DNA of 64,000 bases. It comes from Thinopyrum elongatum. Lineage: Eukaryota > Streptophyta > Magnoliopsida > Poales > Poaceae. The first letter of the stretch is position 1. Each line of letters starts with the position of its first letter. The translations under genes and the position numbers were made by a program. The stretch lies in NCBI GenBank assembly GCA_011799875.1, contig CM022297.1:445147292-445211291 (forward strand), written 5' to 3'. Positions 57,929 to 64,000 of this stretch are shown here, one piece after another. The notes beneath the pieces are model-generated. The model did no database searches and was not told where the DNA came from. It saw nothing but the letters and a program-made list of their open reading frames with translations.

Positions 57929-59881
57929 CGTCGAGGTAGTAGATGTGTCGAACCACAGTTCATACGGTGCCCTATTTAACGTGAATGCAGCTGTCTCTAA
58001 TGTATAACCCCAAAACGATAGTGGTAAATCGGTAAGAGACATCATAGATCGCACCATATCTAATAAAGTACGGTTACGACGTTCGGACACACCATTACGC
58101 TGTGGTGTTCCAGGTGGTGTGAGTTGTGAATCTATTCCACATTGTTTTAAATGAAGGCCAAACTTGTAACTCAAATATTCGCCTCCGCGATCAGATCGTA
58201 GAAACTTTATTTTCTTGTTACAATGATTCTCCACTTCACTCTCAAATTCTTTGAACTTTTCAAATGTTTCAGACTTGTGTTTCATTAAGTATATATACCC
58301 ATATCTACTCAAATCATCTCTGAAGGTCAGAAAATAACGATACCCGCCGCGTGCCTCAACATTCATCGGACCGCATACATCGGTATGTATTATTTCCAAT
58401 AAGTCATTGGCTCGCTCCATTGTTCCAGAGAATGGAATTTTAGTCATCTTGCCCATGAGGCATGGTTCGCAAGTATCAAATGATTCATAATCAAGTGATT
58501 CCAAAAGCCCATCTGCATGGAGTTTCTTCATGCTCTTTACACCAATATGACCTAAACGGCAGTGCCACAAATATGTTGCACTATCATTATCAACTTTGCA
58601 TTTTTTGGCATCAATATTATGAATATGTGTATCACCACAATCAAGATTCAACAAAAATAGAACACTCTTTAAGGGTGCATGACCATAAAAGATATTATTC
58701 ATATAAATAGAACAACCATTATTCTCTGATTTAAATGAATAACCGTCTCGTACTAAACAAGATCCATATATAATGTTCATGCTCAACGCTGGCACCAAAT
58801 AACAATTATTCAGGTCTAAAACTAATCCCCAAGGTAGATGTAGAGGTAGCGTGCCGACGGCGATCACATCGACCTTGGAACCATTCCCGACGTGCATCGT
58901 CACCTCATCCTTAGCCAATCTTTGTTTAATCTGTAGCCCCTGTTTCGAGTTACAAATATGAGCAACCGAACCAGTATCAAATACCCAGGCGCTACTACGA
59001 GCATTAGTAAGGTACACATCAATAACATGTATATCAAATATACCTTTGTTCACTTTACCATCCTTCTTATCCGCCAAATACTTGGGGCAGTTCCGCTTCC
59101 AGTGACCAGTCCCTTTGCAGTAGAAGCACTCAGTTTCAGGCTTGGGTCCAGCTTTGGGTTTCTTCCCGGGAGTGGCAACTTGCTTGCCATTCTTCTTGAA
59201 GTTCCCCTTCTTTCCCTTGCCCTTTTTCTTGAAACTAGTGGTCTTGTTAACCATCAACACTTGATGCTCCTTCTTGATTTCTACCTCCACAGCTTTGAGC
59301 ATTGCGAAGAGCTCGGGAATTGTCTTCTCCATCCCTTGCATATTATAGTTCATCACGAAGCCTTTGTAGCTTGGTGGCAGTGATTGAAGAACTCTGTCAA
59401 TAACACTATCATCTGGAAGATTAACTCCCAGCTGAGTCGAGTGATTATGATACCCAGATATTTTGAGTATGTGTTCACTGACAGAACTGTTCTCCTCCAT
59501 CTTGCAGCTATAGAACTTGTTGGAGACTTCATATCTCTCAACTCGGGCATTTGCTTGAAATATTAGCTTCAACTCCCGGAACATCTCATATGGTCCATGA
59601 CGTTCAAAACGTCTTTGAAGTCCCAATTCTAAGCCGTAAAGCATGGCACACTGAACTATCAAGTAGTCATCAGATCGAGGTTGCCAGACGTTCAAAACAT
59701 CAACATCTGCTCCTGCAGCAGGCCTTTCACCTAGCGGTGCATCAAGGACATAATTCTTCTGTGCAGCAATGAGGATAATCCTCAAGTTACGGACCCAGTC
59801 CGTGTAGTTGCTACCATCATCTTTGAACTTAGCTTTCTCTAGGAATGCATTAAAATTCAAGGGAACTGTAGCACGGGCCAT
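57926..59881 (-). CDS. Copia gag-protease-integrase ORF of A3, uninterrupted but truncated before RT
   Basis: The start is the ATG at 59881 (MARATVPLNFNAFLEKAK); the open frame extends 45 bases further upstream but the other copies support this Met. About 651 residues without a stop: gag (1-230), zinc knuckle CFYCKGTGHWKRNC near residue 260, protease WVFDTGSVAHIC near 310, GAG-pre-integrase LWHCRLGHIGVKSMKK near 440, integrase with HTDVCGP near 505, RSDRGGEYLS near 570 and NGVSERRNRT near 605, so the D, D and E positions are visible. It runs into the deletion junction after APYELWF and gains an unrelated tail (DTSTTST). It might still be translated as gag, protease and integrase, but cannot reverse transcribe. 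Confidence 0.9.
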   Translation of the reverse strand: MARATVPLNFNAFLEKAKFKDDGSNYTDWVRNLRIILIAAQKNYVLDAPLGERPAAGADVDVLNVWQPRSDDYLIVQCAMLYGLELGLQRRFERHGPYEMFRELKLIFQANARVERYEVSNKFYSCKMEENSSVSEHILKISGYHNHSTQLGVNLPDDSVIDRVLQSLPPSYKGFVMNYNMQGMEKTIPELFAMLKAVEVEIKKEHQVLMVNKTTSFKKKGKGKKGNFKKNGKQVATPGKKPKAGPKPETECFYCKGTGHWKRNCPKYLADKKDGKVNKGIFDIHVIDVYLTNARSSAWVFDTGSVAHICNSKQGLQIKQRLAKDEVTMHVGNGSKVDVIAVGTLPLHLPWGLVLDLNNCYLVPALSMNIIYGSCLVRDGYSFKSENNGCSIYMNNIFYGHAPLKSVLFLLNLDCGDTHIHNIDAKKCKVDNDSATYLWHCRLGHIGVKSMKKLHADGLLESLDYESFDTCEPCLMGKMTKIPFSGTMERANDLLEIIHTDVCGPMNVEARGGYRYFLTFRDDLSRYGYIYLMKHKSETFEKFKEFESEVENHCNKKIKFLRSDRGGEYLSYKFGLHLKQCGIDSQLTPPGTPQRNGVSERRNRTLLDMVRSMMSLTDLPLSFWGYTLETAAFTLNRAPYELWFDTSTTST

Positions 59882-61119
59882 TGATCTACAACATAGATAT
59901 GCAAATACTATCAGGACTAAGTTCATGATAAATTAAGTTCAATTAATCAAATTACTAAAGAACTCCCACTTAGATAGACATCCCTCAAGTCATCTAAATG
60001 ATACGTGATCCAAATAAACTAAACCATGTCCGATCATCACATGAGATGGAGTAGTCATCAATGGTGAACATCTCTATGTTGATCATATCTACTATATGAT
60101 TCACATTCAACCTTTCGGTCTCCAGTGTTCCGAGGCCATGTCTGTACATGCTAGGCTCGTCAAGTTTAACCCGAGTATTCCGCATGTGGAAAACTGTCTT
60201 GCACCCGTCGTATGTGAATGTAGAGTCTATCACACCCGATCATCACGTGGTGTCTCAACACGACGAACTGTCGCAACAGTGCATACTCAGGGAGAACACT
60301 TATACCTTGAAATTTAGTTAAGGGATCATCTTATAATGCTACCGCCGTACTAAGCAAAATAAGATGCATAAAAGATAAACATCACATGCAATCAAAATAT
60401 GTGACATGATATGGCCATCATCATCTTGTGCTTTTGATCTCCATCTCCAAAGCATCGTCATGATCTCCATCGTCACCGGCTCGACACCTTGATCTCCATC
60501 GTTGCGTCGTGGTCGTTTCGCCAACTATTGCTTCTACAACTATCGCTAACGCATAGTGATAAAGTAAAGCAATTACATGGCGTTTGCATTTCATACAATA
60601 AAGAGACAACCATAAGGCTCCTGCCGGTTGCCGATAACTTTTACAAAACATGATCATCTCATACAATAACGTATATCACATCATGTCTTGACCATATCAC
60701 ATCACAACATGCCCTGCAAAAACAAGTTAGACGTCCTCTACTTTGTTGTTGCAAGTTTTACGTGGCTGCTACGGGCTTCTAGCAAGAACCGTTCTTACCT
60801 ACGCATCAAAACCACAACGGTGTTTCCTCAAGTTTGCTGTTTTTACCTTCTTCAAGGACTGGCCGCAGTCAAATTCGATTCAACTAAAGTAGGAGAAAAG
60901 ACACCCGCCAGCCACATTTATGCAAAACTAGTTGCATGTCTGTCGGTGGAACCGGTCTCATGTGCGTGGACATGTAAGGTTGGTCCGAGCTGCTTCATCA
61001 CACAATACCTCCGAATCAAAATAAGACGTTGGTGCTAAGCAGTATGACTATCACCGCCCACAACTCTTTGTGTTCTACTCGTGCATATCATCTACGCATA
61101 GACCTGGCTCGGATGCCAT
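59882..61119 (-). other. Leader of A3 with primer binding site (61101-61118)
   Basis: About 1.2 kb, co-linear with the A1 leader. PBS TGGCATCCGAGCCAGGTC on the minus strand, one base from the LTR. No ORF of note. Confidence 0.8.
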
Positions 61120-62875
61120 TGTTGGGAAACGTAGCATGGAAAACAAAAAAATTTCTACGCACACGCAATGATCTATCCATGGAGATGCATAGCAACGAGG
61201 GGAAGAGTGTGTCTACGTACCCTCGTAGACCGAAGGCGCAAGCGTTTCACAACGTGGTTGATGTAGTCGAACTTTCTTCGCGCTCCACTGATCGAGTACC
61301 GAACGTACGGCACCTCCGAGTTCTTCACATGTTCAGCTCGATGACGTCCCTCGCCTTCTTGATCCAGCAAGGTGTTGAGGTAGTAGATGAGTTCCGTCAG
61401 CACGACGGCATGGTGACGGTGATGGTGATGTGATCCGCGCAGGGCTTCGCCTAAGCACCGCGAGAATATGACCGGGGGTGTAAACTGTGGAGGGGGGCGC
61501 CGCACACGGCTAACAATTGATATTGTGTGTTCTAGGCGCCCCCCTCCCCACATATATATAGGTGAGAGGGGAGAAGAGGCAGCCAGGGGGCGCCCCAAGT
61601 AGGATCCGAATCCTACTTGGGGTTTCCCCAAGTGGCGCCCCCCCCCCCCCCTTCCTTTTTTCACCGGAGAAGAAAGGGAAGGGGGAAGAGAGAGAGGAAG
61701 GGGGCCGAACCCCCCTTTTTCCTTCTCCAATTCGGCCTCCTACCATAGGGGGGGCGCGCCACCCCTTGTGGGATGGGGTGCTCCCCTCTCATGGCCCATA
61801 TGGCCCATATCTTCCCCCCGGGGGTTCCGGTAACCCCTCCGGTACTCCGATAAATACCCGATACACTCCGGAACACTTCCGGTGTCCGAATACTATAGTC
61901 CTATATATCAATATTTACCTCTCGACCATTTTGAGACTCCTCGTCAAGTTCGTGATCTCATCCGAGACTCCGAACAACATTCGGTCACCAAATCACATAA
62001 CTCATATAATACAATATCGTCATCGAACGTTAAGCGTGCGGACCCTACGGGTTCGAGAACTATGTAGACATGACCGAGACACCTCTCTGGTCAATAACCA
62101 ACAGCAGAACCTGGATGCTCATATTGGCTCCTACATATTCTACGAAGATCTTTATCGGTCGAACCTTTATGACAACATACATTATTCCCTTTGTTCATCA
62201 GTATGTTACTTGCCCGAGATTCGATCGTCGGTACCTTCATACCTAGTTCAATCTCGTTACCGGCAAGTCTCTTTACTTGTTCCGTAATACATCATCCTGC
62301 AACTAACTCATTAGTCACTTTGCTTGCAAGGCTTCTTATGATGTGTATTACCGAGAGGGCCCAGAGATACCTCTCCGATACTCAGAGTGACAAATCCTAA
62401 TCTCGATCTATGCCAACTCAACAAACACCTTCGGAGATACCTGTAGAGCATACTTATAATCACCCAGTTATGTTGGGATGTTTGATAGCACACAAGGCAT
62501 TCCTCCGGTATCCGGGAGTTGCATAATCTCATAGTCGAAGGAATATGCATTTGACATAAAGAAAGCAATAGCAATAAAACTGAACGATCATAATGCTAGG
62601 CTAACGGATGGGTCTTGTCCATCACATCATTCTCCTAATGATGTGATCCCGTTATCAAATGACAACTCATGTCTATGGTTTGGAAATCTTGACCATCTTT
62701 GATCAACGAGCTAGTCAAGTAGAGGCTCACTAGGGACACAGTGTTTGTCTATGTATTCACACATGTATTTAGGTTTCCGATCAATGCAATTCTAGCATGA
62801 ATAATAAACATTTATCATGAATAAGGAAATATAAAATAACAACTTTATTATTTCCTCTAGGGCATATTTCCTTCA
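61120..62875 (-). repeat. 5' LTR of A3 (1756 bp)
   Basis: Plus-strand ends TGTTGGGAAACG ... GGCATATTTCCTTCA. A TATATATA core is near 61550-61560, and a run of about 15 C near 61638 is longer than in A1. The 241-codon plus-strand ORF (61562-62287) lies wholly in the LTR and is not a gene. Confidence 0.9.
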
Positions 62876-62908
62876 ATTTGGGATAACAGAGGTCAGACAA
62901 GAATCTGA
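62876..62908 (+). pseudogene. C-terminus of the Harbinger transposase after the A3 insertion
   Basis: With one ATTTG copy removed, the frame from 57610 continues IWDNRGQTRI to TGA at 62906-62908. The clean restoration of frame shows that A3 landed inside the transposase gene. Confidence 0.7.
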
Positions 62909-63322
62909 AGAAGAAGAAGAAGAGGATGGACTTCCACATAGTTACCATCGTTGAACTTTTCCATATTCAGCCATATGGCTCTTAATAATTTGTGTTGCCA
63001 TTTGTTAGTAGCTAGGATAAACTCCCATTTGTTTCCTAGATAGGACAAGACGATGTTCAATGTGTATGGTAAGGTTACCACTAGTGAGAAGTGATAATCA
63101 CACCTTAAGCCATTTGCAACCAAACAACATGTTGTTTGTCTACCAACAGCGACGCAAGCAACCAAGCTTCATGCTAGAAATTGCTTCCCTCATGCAGGGA
63201 GCCTAATGCAGGCAACCAAACTACATGCAAATGTTGGTTTTTGGCCTGCATTAGTTCAAGCAGGCCCAACTGGGACAAGTATGCAAAATGCCCTAAAACA
63301 GAGATGTCAACCAAACGCACCC
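62909..63322 (+). mobile_element. Right end of the PIF/Harbinger element
   Basis: 3' untranslated sequence starting with a short GAAGAAGAAG run, then repeated CAACCAAAC motifs (near 63117, 63157, 63210), ending CAACCAAACGCACCC at 63308-63322, inverse to the left end at 9151. No ORF is supported. Confidence 0.55.
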
Positions 63323-63696
63323 TATGTCTTCATTGTCTATATTGTTGCTTTTCCGAGTTTTCCCTATTGGCTTCTCGAGCTTGCATGCTTTTTTCTTCTC
63401 CGCTTCCTCATACATGGGCATCGCGTCCTCTCTAGTCTCAACTCTAGCGAGTAGTGCACAAACATCTAGCAAATTTCTCGCTATTAATAGATCAATGTAC
63501 TCTTCTTCCCAATAAAAAACTTGCATCCATCCTACATATAATTTTGAGCAAACAATGAGTTTCAAATTGCGACAAATCCGAAGAACAACCTTACAAAATG
63601 GCACTCACTTTGTCCTTCTCATAGTCGAAGAACACGCATCCGAGATGTTTTGGTGTGCTCAAAATGTGGCGCCACACCGGCTGCAGGTGCTAGTTG
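63323..63696. other. Sequence right of Harbinger, unassigned
   Basis: No repeat boundary or protein family recognised. A minus-strand frame (63293-63604, 103 codons) spans the proposed Harbinger end and has no known motif. A palindrome GTGGCGCCAC lies near 63667. Confidence 0.4.
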
Positions 63697-64000
63697 TGAG
63701 CTGCGTTGGATTTCTTCTAAGAGGAGAGGATGATGCAGTATAGTAGAGATAAGTATTTCCCTCTGTTAAGAACCAAGGTTATCAATCCAGTAGGAGAACC
63801 ACGCAATACCTCATGAACAACACCTACACACAAAATAACAAATACTTGCACCCAACGCAAACAAGGAGTTGTCAATCCCTTGGCGGTTAATTGCAAGGAT
63901 CAAATCTCATAGTGATAGATAGATAAACAAAAATACAAAATAAAAATAACAGTAAATAAATTGAGCAAGGTATTTTTGGATTTTATTATATGATAAAGAT
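63697..64000 (-). repeat. Start of another S3-type Athila LTR, running off the window
   Basis: TGAGCTGCGTTGGATTTC followed by AGAGATAAGTATTTCCCTC and ATCAATCCAGTAGGAGA parallels the S3 LTR from 55213 (TGAGCTTGCGTTGG). It is diverged, so a separate older insertion. Whether it is a solo LTR or a full element cannot be seen. Confidence 0.75.

Larger units (their letters stand above)
57611..62875 (-). mobile_element. Angela/BARE-type Copia element A3, internally deleted
   Basis: Exact target duplication ATTTG at 57606-57610 and 62876-62880. Minus orientation: 5' LTR 62875-61120, PBS TGGCATCCGAGCC near 61118, leader to 59882, gag to integrase 59881-57926, then an abrupt junction to a 3' LTR fragment (57928-57611). 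The reverse transcriptase, RNase H, polypurine tract and most of the 3' LTR are missing. Confidence 0.92.

Noticed and set aside
61562..62287. 241-codon plus-strand ORF in the A3 5' LTR
   Set aside because: It lies wholly within the LTR, antisense to the element, starts in low-complexity GC-rich sequence, and the matching A1 LTR does not keep the frame.
63293..63604. 103-codon minus-strand ORF considered as a Harbinger Myb-like partner
   Set aside because: No Myb/SANT motif found, and it crosses the proposed Harbinger end.

Overview
This looks like an intergenic block from a large grass genome, most likely a Triticeae species (wheat, goatgrass or barley relative). The evidence is several copies of Angela/BARE-type Copia elements (about 1.75 kb LTRs, initiator-Met primer binding sites), Athila-lineage Gypsy elements with TGGCGCC-type primer binding sites (Sabrina/WHAM-like in character), a very-long-LTR non-autonomous element, and elements stacked inside each other. 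Family names come from recognition, not database comparison. I see no intact host gene, rRNA, tRNA or CRISPR array. Nearly all open reading frames are retrotransposon proteins, their broken remains, or chance frames in GC-rich LTRs.

Layout. 1-5634: Angela A1 on the minus strand, cut by the window edge. 5635-9150: low-copy-looking sequence with a promoter-like patch and a short ORF near 7.35-7.76 kb. 9151-63322: apparently one old PIF/Harbinger DNA transposon, blown apart by later insertions. Its left end is 9151-9471, its transposase is 56740-57610 plus 62876-62908, and its right end is near 63322. Inside it sit: (i) Athila-type element S1 (9472-50305, plus); (ii) a second Athila-type element S3 (50406-56739, minus, one LTR truncated); (iii) Angela A3 (57611-62875, minus, TSD ATTTG, reverse transcriptase region deleted). 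S1 is itself interrupted by Angela A2 (13095-42857, plus) in its gag-protease region and by solo LTR S2 (48580-50103, TSD ACCAC) in its 3' LTR. A2 carries three further insertions: the LARD-like element L1 (15022-26124, TSD GGTTC, LTRs of about 4.1 kb, no coding capacity), a related solo LTR L2 (26397-30527, TSD ATATA), and a Tat/Ogre-lineage Gypsy element T1 (35613-41942, TSD CACAC) in A2's 3' LTR. From 63697 another S3-type LTR begins and runs off the window.

Insertion order follows from the nesting: Harbinger, then S1, then A2, then L1, L2 and T1. S2 followed S1. S3 and A3 followed Harbinger. Exact target-site duplications support L1, L2, T1, S2 and A3, and a 4/5 match supports A2. S1's duplication is not convincing, and S3 has lost one end.

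None of the elements seen here looks autonomous. A1 and A2 gag-pol carry stops and frameshifts, A3 keeps gag to integrase but lost reverse transcriptase and RNase H, T1 keeps gag and an RNase H but lost protease, reverse transcriptase and integrase, and S1 has gag, protease and a downstream ORF only. I found no new multi-gene system. The most interesting signals are structural: an LTR-like module inside S1 ahead of its second ORF, deletion junctions with copied filler DNA in two Angela copies, a hairpin lost from one LTR of S3, repeated motif arrays in the long LTRs, and a transposase frame that reads correctly across a 5.3 kb insertion.
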